Shown one piece after another: positions 11,101 to 22,245 of a stretch of DNA of 64,000 bases. Within the stretch, counting starts at the first letter, position 1. The number at the start of each line of letters is the position of its first letter. A program made the position numbers and the translations under genes. This DNA comes from Paramacrobiotus metropolitanus (lineage: Eukaryota > Tardigrada > Eutardigrada > Parachela > Macrobiotidae). The notes beneath the pieces are model-generated. The model was given only the letters and a program-made list of their open reading frames with translations, made no database searches and was not told the origin of the DNA. The stretch lies in assembly GCF_019649055.1 (NCBI RefSeq), contig NW_026570506.1, positions 1 through 64,000 of the forward strand. The letters are read 5' to 3'.

Positions 11101-14038
11101 GAGGTGGTTGCCAGACCAGCTCGTTCAAATAGCCGTGCACTCAATCGAACTTCTCAGTAATAAAATTCAACAACTGTACAAAAAATTTTTCAGTAAAGTA
11201 TTATTATGTAACCACGCTACTCTAAACCATCCATTTCCTTCGCAAGGCCGCAGGATGCGGCGTCACTTTTAAGTGTTTTTTTAAAGTAAATTCGTAGAAG
11301 CAGAAAGAACGTTCTGACCCCAAACTGGGTGTCCATCATGTTTTAACCATTTTAATTTAAATAAGTTAAAAATTTGATTAAAAAATGGAAGCAAATGCCG
11401 AATTCCGGTTCCGTGTCAAAACGATCTTTATGCCTATGTGCATTTTTTAACAAAATTCGAAAGGAGTTGTCCATAATGAGAGTTTTGGCACACATTTTTC
11501 TTTTCATAGTCTCATTTCACCCAGAACTCGTAAAACACGGAAAACTGCCCACACCAGCACCCGCTTTTTTACGGTAAGCGCTAGCGGGAAATTCCCTGCT
11601 CGAGGCGGGAGCGGGCAGGAAAATGTAGAGCCAGAGCGGGCCGTCCGCTTTTTAAAAAAACTTAAAATTAACGCACATTTTTCAGAATTAACGTAATCCT
11701 TGTCCGAACTCTAATGTTCCCAAATCAAACTTCACACAATGCGCATTGAGCCTTGCAAGCGTTACCTGTATATGAGGCTTCACTTAAAACTTGTGAACGC
11801 TTTGAAACATCAAGGAAAGGTCAGCTCTTTTACAAATTGTGTTCACTGTAGAAAAAAGACTTATTAAATTTCGGCAAAATATTTAGATCGATTATTAGAT
11901 CAATCAAGTGACCTAGCAGGTTTGACCACCACTGGACCGTAATGAAAGGTCGGATGCTTTGGATAATCCTTTTATTGACGCGGCTCTTATAATCGCAGCT
12001 ACACAGCCGTACCTTGCGATTGCTTTATTCGGCTAGTTGTTTCGAAAACGGCTCGGTTTACATGTTCAGCAATGCATTAATCAGGTAACCTGCTCCATGC
12101 ACTGCTCCGATCACGTAGTCAGAATATGAAATATTTATTAATCCGTTTCGGGACTGGCCAAGTGCTGATTAAAACGAGTAACACTTTAAAAAAAGTTTAA
12201 TTTTTTCAGACTTTAATGCCCCCCCAAGAGAATACTCCCGCCTTTAGTATGAGTTCTCTATCCCTCCCGTCGAAACCCGCCTAGATTCATCACTGTCCGC
12301 GCGCAACATCCGGCTGCCGAGATATGGCGAACTACAATGAATTTCAACTACAGTTCGCCATTTTAGAGTGCCATATCTCGCTTAATCGAAAATCTGTTAT
12401 TCGAATGTGTTCATGAAAAATAATATACGTTCATAAAAATTAAAAATTAGTGTATTGTGCTGAATTCATATCAGTAACACCTCAAATGCTTATAACGGTT
12501 GATGATTGCTACGGTTGTTGTTGTTTAATGTTACGCACCTGTCAGTAATGTTGAACGATCCGCCAGCAAATGTGGTTCCAAAATAACCTGAATATCCCCG
12601 TTCCAAATCAAACAAAACTGAAGTGATCCAGATTATCCATTATCCATAACAGAAGTGTAGCGGAACAACGGTGGTTACGCAAATGCTTCCGGAATTATTC
12701 AGTGTTAAAAACTGACGCTAAGTTTTAAATGGAATTTTGTAACCCAGTATAATAAATCCAGTATAATCTTGTAACCCAGTATAATAACTACAACTGTACA
12801 ACATGTACTGTTCACAGCCTTTCATGTACTAGTACATAAAATGCGCGAGGTTCTCTGTGCCAAGTATCAGCGTTAGGTAATATTAAATATAGTGTGCGCA
12901 GACGGTTGCATTCTGTACCAGTAGCCCGATTGAAGGGATCATATGCCCATATGCATTCAGCTGGGCATTTGGCTAATATCTTTAAACGACTGCAGAATTC
13001 TTACTACCGAGAAGTTTTATGAAAAACACGTCGAAGTAGTACAAGTAACAAGCCTATATAAAGTCCTGAAAGGAGTTTTGTCTTGTAGACTTTTATTATT
13101 TTAACAACACACTCCTTCCATTTGCACGCACAGCGAACCTTTTATCATGTCTTGCTTGCCCTTTATCTTCACTGCACATATACAATACAGTGAAGACCCT
13201 TGAGTAGGGCGATGCTTGAATATTTTAAGGATATGGAAAGGTCAACCCTTTTAAGAAATCTTTTTTACTGTAGATAATGAAACTTGGTCGGTTTTTCGTA
13301 TTAGAGTTCGGCAAAATATTACTATCAGATTAATCAAGTGGCTTAGCTGCAGGCTTACTGACCGTAACAGTGTAATTACAGTATCGAAAGGCCGGCTGCG
13401 ACGGAAGATCACTTTTGGTAAACGATTTCTTCAACGTTACTCGCCAGTTTGCATGCGCCGTGGGCAGACAGTCCCCTCTCACGGTCAGAAGTTACTTTAG
13501 CCTACTGGCCGGCTTGGACTTTGGAGTGTTATATTTTCAAGGTTACCTTGAAAGCTGTACCGGGTACAGCTTTGCCGAAACCGGCGTCGGTGGTACGGGT
13601 AAAAATAAATTTTTAAAGAAATAAATTGGATGTGACACAGTTTGGAACATGCTGAATCTAATGGCGCTTACCGTTTTATCCAAAATTTTCTTATTTTTCC
13701 GATCTCCAAGTCCCTGATTTTTCTGTGGTTATATTTTATATTCTTGTTCCTGAATATTCATAAAATTTAATAAACCGAAAATACCTCTTTTAAGAAATAG
13801 GTTAATTTAATTTCTCAATATGCACAAGGCGAGCTTCGCGCAACAAACATGATCAAAAGAATAGGTTATTTTAAGAAATAGGTCGCAAATAACAGGCACC
13901 CGATCCTGCCATGCAGGACCTGCCGAAACTGTACAGTGACTCACTTGTATCAACGGCTCCCTTCGGCTTCTGGGCGCAGGCGAGACTGCCCGGGATGCAG
14001 CTGGCCAAGCAGACAGCCAAGACGAGAAGATGACTCAT
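8138..14038 (-). CDS. Secreted protein with two immunoglobulin-like domains (3 exons)
   Basis: Exon 1 (14038-13945) encodes MSHLLVLAVCLASCIPGSLA, a clear signal peptide, and ends in phase 1 at A|GTGAGT. Exon 2 (9249-9065) follows a pyrimidine-rich acceptor and ends CAG|GTACAG. Exon 3 (8832-8138) follows CACAG and runs to TAA. The phases join exactly. Ig domain 1 spans LLVYC to GVYECLHSNG. Ig domain 2 spans EMVCAVRF, FLWRNGG and the hallmark DAGLYECWF, and the protein ends at EAYLHVI. Expected length is about 325 residues. One base appears to be missing near 8325, because the frame before it (QVAGK) and the frame after it (DLGVEGFNGHF) are both Ig-like; this may be an assembly error or a real lesion. 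Intron 1 holds a MITE-A half copy and a tandem duplication. The ligand is unknown; a role in adhesion or immunity would be inference from fold alone. Confidence 0.82.
9320..9530. mobile_element. MITE-A half copy in Ig gene intron 1
   Basis: It starts directly after TTAA with GGGAAGTGACCCG and carries the family blocks GTCGCGCACTCCCAGACAC and GCGCGCAAC. The inverted partner end is absent. Confidence 0.7.
9759..10076 (+). repeat. 159-bp tandem duplication in Ig gene intron 1
   Basis: The unit starting CAACAAAACTAGGGACTTGC occurs twice, at 9759-9917 and 9918-10076, almost unchanged except for a small insertion near the end of the second unit. The high identity implies a recent event. Confidence 0.92.
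10785..10924. repeat. Small foldback, arms of about 47 bp
   Basis: The arms begin TTATGGCGAATCAAGAAAG and end in its imperfect complement, joined by about 45 nt. It may be a miniature element or an inverted duplication. No target duplication was seen. Confidence 0.75.
10925..11813. other. No gene seen (intron 1 of the Ig gene)
   Basis: This is AT-rich sequence within the long first intron of the Ig gene. Around 11340-11385 lies an AT-rich imperfect palindrome. Nothing else could be supported. Confidence 0.4.
11814..11960 (+). repeat. Dispersed repeat (diverged direct copy at 13236-13405)
   Basis: Shared blocks in the same order include GGAAAGGTCA, TTCGGCAAAATATT, AATCAAGTG and ACCGTAA. The copies are diverged with indels. 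Class unknown. Confidence 0.55.
11961..13235. other. No gene seen; MITE-A remnant near 12300-12400
   Basis: Around 12300-12400 is the MITE-A internal block GCGCAACATCCGG next to GAGATATGGCGAACT and its inverted partner, so a decayed MITE-A piece is likely. No exon was recognised in the rest. Confidence 0.45.
13236..13405 (+). repeat. Dispersed repeat, second copy of 11814-11960
   Basis: See the block order given for 11814-11960. It lies in the same orientation about 1.4 kb further on, inside intron 1 of the Ig gene. Confidence 0.55.
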
Positions 14039-14089
14039 TCTCCTAAGACTGCACAGAAATTACTGTTACTGACAGTGACTGCACGAGTC

Positions 14090-14698
14090 CCTTATCGACC
14101 TCGGGATATTTGTTTTAGAGCAAATCTGACTTCGGGATAATTTTCAGGGCATTTTTCTGATATAGATACTATTTTTCAGACATTTTTTTGGAAAAGAAAG
14201 TTCTGACTGCCGGGGCCCCGTGCGCCCCCAATTACCTGGAGCGGTTGCAATGGCGCCACTAACAAAAATTTTATTTTTGCATTTTAAACCCTTTTTTTGG
14301 ATGAATTGATATCGCTGAATCTAAATACGTTTTCAGATAGTCCGTTTGAGCGGAATCAAAGGAAAATTTTTCGAAAAAAATAAAATTTTGCAAACTCTCA
14401 CAAAAAATTTAAAACACAAAAATTTTCCTTCCTATAACTGATACAGCTTTCTGACAACATTTTCAGATTCAGCGATATCAATTCATCCAAAAAAAAGTGT
14501 GTAAGGCGCAAAAATCAAATATTTATTTGTGGCGCCATTGCAACCGCCAAAGGAAGTTGGGGCGTACGGGACCCCGGCAGTCAGAAATTTTTTCTGCCAA
14601 AAAATGTTTAAAAAAATAGTTTCTGTATCAGAAAAATGCGCTGAAAATTATCCTGTGGACAAATTTGCTGTAAAAAATGTCCCGAGGTCGATAGTAGC
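14090..14698. mobile_element. Foldback element with arms of about 200 bp
   Basis: The left arm runs through TATCGACCTCGGGA, CTGACTGCCGGGGCCCCGT, GGTTGCAATGGCGCCA and TGAATTGATATCGCTGAATC. The right arm is its diverged inverse. Only about 150 nt separate the arms. No transposase is present, so it is non-autonomous, and flanking duplications are unclear. It lies just upstream of the Ig gene start codon. Confidence 0.85.
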
Positions 14699-15186
14699 AC
14701 TTACTTTAAGTATTTAGGACGATAAAACTGGGTCAGAGGGAAGAACGTCAACAAATTCACTGGTAGGAAATCACAGTTCTCTCGTTCGGCTACAATTTCC
14801 CAATGGAACACTTTCTAATTATTAATTATCGGATTCTACAGTCTGATCGGAAACTTTTAGCCCAAACTGAGATTTTAAAATTAATATGAATGTAATGTAT
14901 GTGATTGCACACAGCCGCAGCGGTCTCGCTCGCTGTAAGGCTGGGTGTGCACAAGCCACACCCATGATTTTCATTGCCACGCAAAGAATCTCCGATCAGA
15001 TCGTAAATCCCCGGATCGCTTACGGTGCAGCGGCAGGCGCATGTACATGCAAGGCGCACAGACAGAATGCTGCGCTTTTGTCCTCATTGTAGGTTTAGTT
15101 TATTGAGGGCATCAGGTCATCTTGGGTTCGCACCGAATACGCCCATGCCATTATTTATTATTTTGTACTTAAGAAGATAGTTATAA

Positions 15187-15500
15187 GATGGATATTTGAC
15201 ACGCACCCGCTAAGCCAAATGCATGTTGAGCGTAAGAACTGTGACGTGGCGTGCCGTGGTGTGGAAATTGACGTAACTAATTAATTTGCATTGGCCGGCG
15301 TGTTGTTGCGATAGACATTACGGGGCAAGCTGGGCAATTAGGTCCGGTCCGGATATTAACTCCTTGCGGAAATTTATCTGTACAGATTCATGGCTGCGAA
15401 CTTATCTTAAGCTCCAGACCACGGCCCGCCACGCCACACTTCCTATGCATTAAGTGCAGTTGGCATGGCTGATGCGCGTCAAATATGGATATCGCATAAA
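15187..15500. mobile_element. Foldback element of about 310 bp
   Basis: The ends TATTTGACACGCACC and GATGCGCGTCAAATA are inverted. The internal blocks GACGTGGCGTGCCGTGG and CCACGGCCCGCCACGCC are also inverted. It is a non-autonomous miniature element of unknown superfamily. Confidence 0.75.
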
Positions 15501-16264
15501 AACCTAACTACTATTACTGTAAAAATCGACATATTTGTTAATCGAATTTATTTATCAAAAAAATTCACGGTAGAATTAAATCCACCTTTAACGACAGAAT
15601 TACGGAACAGATTAGCATAGGCGCTCATCTACCCTGAACCTCGTGCAGGATTACACTTACATCAGCGACAAAATGAAATCCACATAAAATTTAATCCATT
15701 CCTACACAATTACCGGTCAGCCAGGGTCGGCCGGCTGATGACGCGTGTGGACATTTAACGTTGTCCGTCTGGTGCTTGCACATTTAACGGGTGTGTTGCG
15801 GCGCAAATTCCCCCCGCACTGTTTTCAACCGCTGATTAATGCCGCTGGCCTTCACACTCAACGCCGCAATACCCCTAATAAAGCAACTGGCATCACTGCC
15901 ACGCTTGCCGCCTTAATTTATTCACATGAATTGAGCTTCTACAGACAGATGCATTAAGCCGGTGACCTTTGTAATACCTTTATTAAAGCGGGTGGGTATT
16001 GTCCAAGCGGTTCACCATGTGCCGCCCCTGTTCTGAACAGCTCACCATGTTCGTAGCATGACTAGACAAATTTATCCGAAGCTGCTCATTCTATTTCTAA
16101 ACCTGATTTTAGTTTTGTTCATACGTTCTTCCGTTCGTGCCGGACGCGTCCCAATAAATTAGGCCTTCGATCTGGCCGCACAGTAAACTGGTGTTTCTCG
16201 ATTCTGGTAATCATAATCGTAGCTGCTCCGTGACCTCGCATCCTTTTCCAACCTGAACAGTCGA

Positions 16265-16800
16265 TTGCTCCCTGGAAGCGCTGCAAAAGCAGTTCGAGTT
16301 TATTCGTTTTAATGTATACCTCCACGGCGCCTGCACGGTACGTTCACGCTTCGCAAGTTGTCCGCTACACATCTTTGCTGCACTAAAACCGTGACCAGAG
16401 CCGCAACATGCCAGCATTCATGGGTCTCCGCGATGAACGCGACGGATCGTTTCGCTTTCGCCCCGCCACTCGGCTGTGTTTTCTTCAAGACTGCCAAATA
16501 TTCTTACTCTCTCCACAAAATTGCCGGGAACGGACAAGGTGACACTTGCAGCCGTGGATCGCTGTCAAATCAAAAGCCGGTTGCCGGTCGATGAACCGCC
16601 TCTTTTGATGAAAACCAGCGGGATTCTTTTTGTACGAAACAAGAAATTCTATTTGCCAGGGCGAAATCGGTTTTTGACAAACAAGGGACCAGTTGCATTT
16701 CTTTAAGTGTTTCCGTCAACCGTACTGCTCGCCAACATTGATGGATTGGTTGACCACCGCGAGCATGGAAGACAGACTGGAGAGTTGGAACAGCAGCAAT
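16265..16800 (+). pseudogene. Degraded copy of the F-box family N-terminal exon
   Basis: Shifting frames on the plus strand follow the family exon: APARYVHASQV (compare APARRIHASHV), RNMPAFMGLRDERDGSFRFR (compare RNMAVFVALRDHHDAAFRFR), then DRCQIKSRLPVDEPPLLMK with TSGILF, and a last block MEDRLES (compare MEDSCRF). At least two frame changes and in-frame stops prevent a full product. No F-box or C-terminal exon was found downstream. Confidence 0.72.
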
Positions 16801-17010
16801 TAGAGAGTACTTCTGGGCTCGGGTTGTGTGTGCTGGTCCAAACGAGGCAACTATTGCGCGTAGCCACCACACTACAATATCCTTGTACCGCAAAAGTGGA
16901 TACAGGCGCCGTCGTGGGTGGCGTCGAAAAAATTTGGTGGTTTAGGCGAAAAAAAATTTACTGAGCAGATGAACTCTGGCGACACTGCCACGTCTTGTCG
17001 TTATACACGA

Positions 17011-17187
17011 AAACATCAGCATCAGAGAGCATGCAAAAGGTTAGAAGTGTTTCGACAGTGAGAAACACTAAAAAATATTTATTCTTTCAATGAGCCACAG
17101 CCGAAGACATCTTTCCCATTATATATACGGCCATGGGTTGTGATAACGACAGCACTGACTGGCGTCGCGGAATTATGATCAGCAGCG
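17011..17187 (+). repeat. Dispersed repeat, second copy of 1-187
   Basis: Diverged direct copy of the sequence at the left window edge, sharing ACATCAGC, CACAGCCGAAGACATC and ACTGACTGGCGTC. Confidence 0.65.
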
Positions 17188-17435
17188 CTGTTAGTATAAT
17201 ACGCACAGGCCACAGATATACTCTGTAAGTGTTGCACCGGCGTCTGATATTAATATTAATATAGGTAGCCTTATTTGATATTCACTCAATGAACACAAAC
17301 CCTCGAGGCTCTAAGTCGAGGTCGCTTGATCCGTCTGATGGTGCTGTGGGTTCACCGGCTGCACTGGGTACCGTTTCCTGCTCTAATACGTGTCACTATT
17401 TTTCCTCAGCAGCGATGCACCAGCACCACCAGTCG

Positions 17436-17903
17436 GCCCGCGCCCAAGCTCGGACTCGGACTTGGACTCCTAAAACTTGGACTTGGACCACACTTGGACT
17501 TCACAACTTTGACTTGAACTTCCAAACTTGGACATCTAAATTGGACTTCTTCATCTGGACTTGGACTTTTCCTTATAAAAAAACTAGTATGCCTCAGAAA
17601 CCTTAGAAACTTAAGAAAGCTAAAGAACCTAAAGAACCTAAGAAACCTAAGAAACCTAAGAAACCTAAGAAACCTAAGAAACCTAGGAAACCTAAGAAAC
17701 CTAAGAAACCTAAGAAACCTCAGAAATCAATGAAATCTAAGAAACCTAAGAAAAGTCCAAGTTGAAGGGTTCAAGCCCAAGTTTAGAAGTCCTAGTTGTA
17801 AAAGTCCAAGTTAAGAAGTCCAATTCAGAAGTCCAAGTTAAGAAGTCCAAGTGTGGTCCGAGTCCAAGTTTTAGTAGTCCAAGTCCGAGCTTGAGCACGG
17901 GTC
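17436..17903. mobile_element. Foldback element with CTTGGACT arms and CCTAAGAAA core
   Basis: The left arm (17436-17570) begins GGCCCGCGCCCAAGCTCGG and is built of ACTTGGACTTGG-type units. The right arm (about 17757-17903) is the inverse, ending CCGAGCTTGAGCACGGG. The core (about 17590-17755) is a direct array of AAGAAACCT units. No protein is encoded. The architecture resembles Drosophila FB-type elements, whose terminal inverted repeats are themselves tandem arrays; that relationship is inference. Confidence 0.85.
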
Positions 17904-18929
17904 CCATCATTCTCCGCCCGGACTGCTACTGTGTTCAGACAAGCTGTGCTATCAATTAGATGCCGTCGTAATACCGGGAACAGGAATTCGGAATTTCCAC
18001 AATGCCCGCCTCCTCCACATTCATCCTTGCGAAACCGCCGCGGGGAGGGGGAGGACAACGAAAGGTCAGCCGTGCCAAGTGAACAACCTTTGTAGTTTCC
18101 AGATTGGACCGATTTAGAAGTAACCTAATGTTTCTAGTTAATGCCTACAACGCTGTACCTAATAGTTATGCTACGCTTCTGATTAGATTGTTTAGTTGCA
18201 AAAACTTCGAAAATGCTTGCTCAGCGCTTTTCAAAAGTGTAACCGCCTGTACCAGTATATTCGCGTTGTGGTGCAATATGAAGGGAATATGCACGGTTGG
18301 GCGAGGTCCCTCAGAATGCTGAACCAGAGTAACATTAGCCAATACGTGTAGAAGCTCGTATAACATAATTATTGTAGTTTCCCGCTTAACGTAATTATTA
18401 TATTAGTGCGGCACGCTTCATTTTCAACGGGCTATAGGGCCATACTGCACATACTGTACAAAAGTTCTCCGAATGCAAGGTGCAGTGACTGCAGTCAGTA
18501 CATACTCGTCACTGGAAAATACGGGAAAAGTGAGGAAATGCTGTGCCGAAAAAGTGTACGGATTTGCAGTGAACTGTTGCCGTTGACAACGTTGGGTTAT
18601 TTCTTACTCCTGCCTGTGAGTCACAAGTGACGACCACGATAACGGTGCAAGGGTTGTGTCCACTGTAGCCAATTTAAAGAAAGCAGACCAAGAATACGTG
18701 TGCGAGGAACGCTAAGAATACCAAGAATATGCTGTAGCACTATTATATGTAACTTAAGAATAGTCCTAGACCGAGAATAAATTCGCGGGAGGGACCCTTT
18801 TACCACCTGGTTGTTACTTAGTCTACTCCGTTCATTGCGTTCAAACGGCAGTTCTCCTGGATCCCCTTATACAGCCGTGGTCGGAACGGACAACATACGA
18901 AGCTCCGACTGAAGAGAGCAGGAAGTTCC
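17904..18929. other. No feature recognised
   Basis: No exon, RNA gene or repeat could be supported here. Several small frames overlap on both strands without family-like composition. Confidence 0.4.
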
Positions 18930-19760
18930 AGTGGACATCGGATCGACCAACGATAGACTGCATCGTATCCTCACTGACCGCAGCTGCCACAAGCGAAACA
19001 GTTAAAGCAGTACTGCTGGCCGCTTTTCAACGCGACTCGGCGCTTGCTTGAATGCTCTCCCAACACCAAATCGGCGTACTGTCCTCCGGGACGAGGAAGG
19101 AAGAATCGGTGTCGCCCTTCGATTTGGTATTCACGTGGTGGACTAACACGAGTGCGTAAACTGCGGAAGCAGAGTGGGAACTAACGGCCACCATGGTTTG
19201 TCCTGTGCAAGCAGTAAAGATAGATGGTACTGGCACGTCGAACTAAACAACGAGACCAAGCGAAGTTTGGAACTTGCGGGCTATCCCAGGCAAAGTGAAG
19301 CGTCTGGGTTGTCTGCACGCGATAACAAGCGGCCAGATGGCATGACCTTGATTCCTGTGCGGGATGGTGAAGCCCTTGTATGGGATGCGACAAGCTAGGA
19401 TATTGTGGCGTGTGTCCCATGTGCATGCCAGCTCGAAGAAAGCGGGAAGCATAGCACGGTTGGCTCAGCAAGTTAGCGTGCGAAGTACGAAGTAGTCGAA
19501 AATCTGGGGTACCTATTTTGTCCACTGGCAGTCGAGACGTTCGAAACCTTCGGAACACCTTTCGCCGAGCTGATCCGTTTCTTCGGCAGAAGGATTTGTG
19601 AAGTTACCGGGAAACCTCGAACTACCGCCTTTTTAAGACAACGTTTCAGTCTAGCGGTAGTCCGTGGAAATGCAACGGCTGTTTTTGGTGACCTTAACGC
19701 ACTTTCTAGGATCATGCGAGACACTAACGATTTTGGATGTTTTTTTTGTGGCATACTTAG
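18930..19760 (+). mobile_element. LINE 3' part: CCHC finger and restriction-like endonuclease
   Basis: In order, with frame changes, one sees FQWTSDRPTID to AVLLAAFQRDSALA, then RIGVALRFGI, the finger CVNCGSRVGTNGHHGLSC, the endonuclease core KRPDGMTLIPV followed by LVWDAT, and the C-terminal blocks VETFETFG and FLRQRFSLAVVRGNA. The CxxC...H...C finger before an RPD...D core is the arrangement of R2-type non-LTR retrotransposons. The reverse transcriptase is not present, so the copy is 5'-truncated and dead. It is closest to the copy at 37357-38160. Confidence 0.8.
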
Positions 19761-19818
19761 CGGTTAATAGATTTTATTAACCATCTCGCGGCTAGTACGA
19801 AATTAACTAATAACAATA

Positions 19819-20511
19819 GGTGACCACTCCGTCCACACCCTTTCACACCCTTTCACTCCGTACACAACCTTTTGCACTCCATTTCATTCCGTGCGCAACC
19901 TTTTTGCGCTACCTTTCATTCCGCACACAACCTTTTAATTTTTTTAAATTTTTTCACAGGAAAGTTAGTTCTGGAACAGCCGCTTTTTCGTTAACAGCTG
20001 TTATTGCTGCATAGGTATTTCAAAGACCATTGACAGCAGTTACAAACTCGAATTCCCGTGAGAGAATAGTTCTTGGCGCCCTTGCGTCAGTTTTTCTTCG
20101 CAGGGTTTGGACAGCGGCGCTTTTGAAGGAGTTTTCGACCCAGTTTCGTAGGTCTCTCCCTGTGTAAAAAGTTGCCGCGGGGTCTTTTCCATACAGGGCA
20201 ATCTCTGACGCGAATGCCAACGCGTAAAACGCGCAATCTCGACCGTTTTTTTTTGATTTTGAACAGCAAAGTTTTTCACCCCAATCTCCGCAAGATCTGC
20301 TTCGTAACACTTGTATAATTCAATCTTCGCTTGCCACATGAGTAATTTGCCGACGCTGTCATACACCAGGAAGTCTTCATCGGAACGGTCCCCATGATCT
20401 GGCAAAAAAGTACTATTTTTTGTAGTTTTGCTTTTCTATAGTAATATAGATTCCAAGTATTTAAGTATAATATACATAAATATATATAAAAGTTTGTACG
20501 GAGTGGTCAAA
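19819..20511 (-). mobile_element. DNA element with 9-bp target duplication and Ulp1-like fragment
   Basis: ATAACAATA occurs at both flanks (19810-19818 and 20512-20520). Just inside, TGACCACTCCGT (19821-19832) and its exact inverse ACGGAGTGGTCA (20498-20509) form terminal repeats. A 9-bp duplication fits Mutator-like elements, some of which are known to carry Ulp1-like proteases. The left end also has a degenerate array of CCTTTCATTCCG words. At 693 bp it is a deleted, non-autonomous derivative. Confidence 0.75.
20020..20405 (-). pseudogene. Ulp1-like (C48) cysteine protease fragment
   Basis: The minus strand reads FLVYDSVGKLL, then IELYKCYE, and after a one-base shift in an A-run, GRDCAFYALAFASEIALYGK, DPAATFYTGRDLRNWVENSF. 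This is the C-terminal signature of Ulp1/SENP-like peptidases in transposons: a strand carrying D, then the catalytic Cys in a G-x-DC context, a helix of small residues, and a DP motif. The catalytic His region and any transposase are absent. The frame break lies in a homopolymer, so a sequencing error is possible. Confidence 0.65.
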
Positions 20512-20520
20512 ATAACAATA

Positions 20521-22245
20521 ATTGCGTAAGGCAATAAGCACTTGTACATCGGTTGCTAGGTAACAGAGTATGTACAGCGACATTGTACAGCCCACTGCTG
20601 TACGTATATATACCACATTTTTTATTGTTTAAAAATTTGATTCTTTAATTAATTGAAACCTGCGCAGGCGAATTTTTATTTATTCTGGCTGAGGCCGAAT
20701 AAAAGTAAATAGTGCGTTCAAAGCTAAATTAGACAAAGCAGTAATGTTGGCGGTTGCTGCGGCGGGTTAGTCGGTGTTGCTAACCGGCCGGTGTCCTCAC
20801 GATCACGCGGCCATGTTCGCCGCATCGCACGCCAGCATGAAGAGCGGCCCGCTCTTGATGCAGTCAGGTTATGTTGCGCCAGGCTTTGCCAGAACGCGAA
20901 CATGATCCTCCGTCTCAAACATAACATTTAACCCGGGACGGGAACACGACAACACTGCTTCCGAGATAGGCGGCAGCAAATAACAGCAAATAAAAGCCCG
21001 GGCGGCCAGTATGAGTGTCTCCCTTATTGCACGAACTGCAAAAGATATTTCAGGCTGCTGATGGTTTATGGTGATGAATGACCTTAATTAAGGTAGCAAC
21101 AAGAAACATTCGACAGTAACCTGCGGCGTAAAAAAACTGATATCGATAAACGACGTCTTGGCAAATATAAATATTATGTAGTTGATTTTGATCATCCGCA
21201 GGGCCGTAAAAACTCCTAGGTGATCCCAGCATTATGTGTTAATCTTCGGACTAGCATCTTAACTGATCCAGCGTGTAAAGGTCAATCCCGGTGTTACTTG
21301 TCAACATCGTCATGCGGTGTTTATTTGAACACCTAGGGCTTTTTAACCTAAGGCAGCCAAAGCGAAATGTTCACAAGAAGAGTTTATCCTTTCGGTTTCC
21401 GTGTACCGCGCTGCACAAGACGTGCGTGTGCCTTTAAGGACAACTGGACAACAACACGGGATAGGCAGTTGTTTACTTGTACAACAGTACAAGTATGCTT
21501 ACCTAGACGTAAGTAATGTAAATTTTTCAAAAAATTTAGGATATGTAAAATTTAGTTTATGTACAACTTAGTATAATTATGTAAAATAAGTTTTACATAT
21601 ATAACCATTAAAACTTAGTATATAACTTGATGAAGGTCCGAGATCATGCAAAAATGTACAAACAGAGTGCACGCACATCGCCACACATTGTCCAGGGAAG
21701 ATTGTGTACGGCTGCGATCGTAAGTACAATTTGCGTGTCTTAAAAGACCATTCGCTTGCACAGGAAAGTAATTTCTTTAAGAGTAAACTTTCTATCCATG
21801 GAAATCACTTTCCTGTCCATCATATTTTATGTTCCACGAACACCTCTCCTGTACTGTAAACGCATGAAAGTGCTGAATTAGATCCATTAATTTGAGAAAA
21901 CTTCAAACACTTTTAAAAAGACGGAGTGAAAATTTGTCAATGATAGTACCTCTCATATAATGAGAAAGACGCACACGGCACGACCGCGAGCATTTTTCGT
22001 TGACCTTTTTGGAGTAGAAACTGTTGCTATTTATGCATAAGGAATTTTTATGGTCTTTATTGGGCAGCAGCCAATACGCAAAACAATGCGCTTGCGAAGA
22101 TTTGCACTAATCAAAAACCAAAGAATGATCAATTTTAAAGCATTAAACAGCATTCAAAATCGTTAATACCATTCAAAACCATAGGTTAAGTTTTCAATCG
22201 CAATATGTATTGAAGATGATGGCGGGTGTAATAACTAGAATATTA
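20521..22245. other. No feature recognised
   Basis: Mostly AT-rich sequence without a supported exon. At about 20667 is the word CAGGCGAATTT, which also forms the terminus of the 27-29 kb element, so a remnant of that family may lie here. Confidence 0.4.

Noticed and set aside
17590-17755. CCTAAGAAA array as telomere or CRISPR repeat
   Set aside because: The units vary, have no spacers and sit between inverted arms. The same units occur inside several foldback elements.
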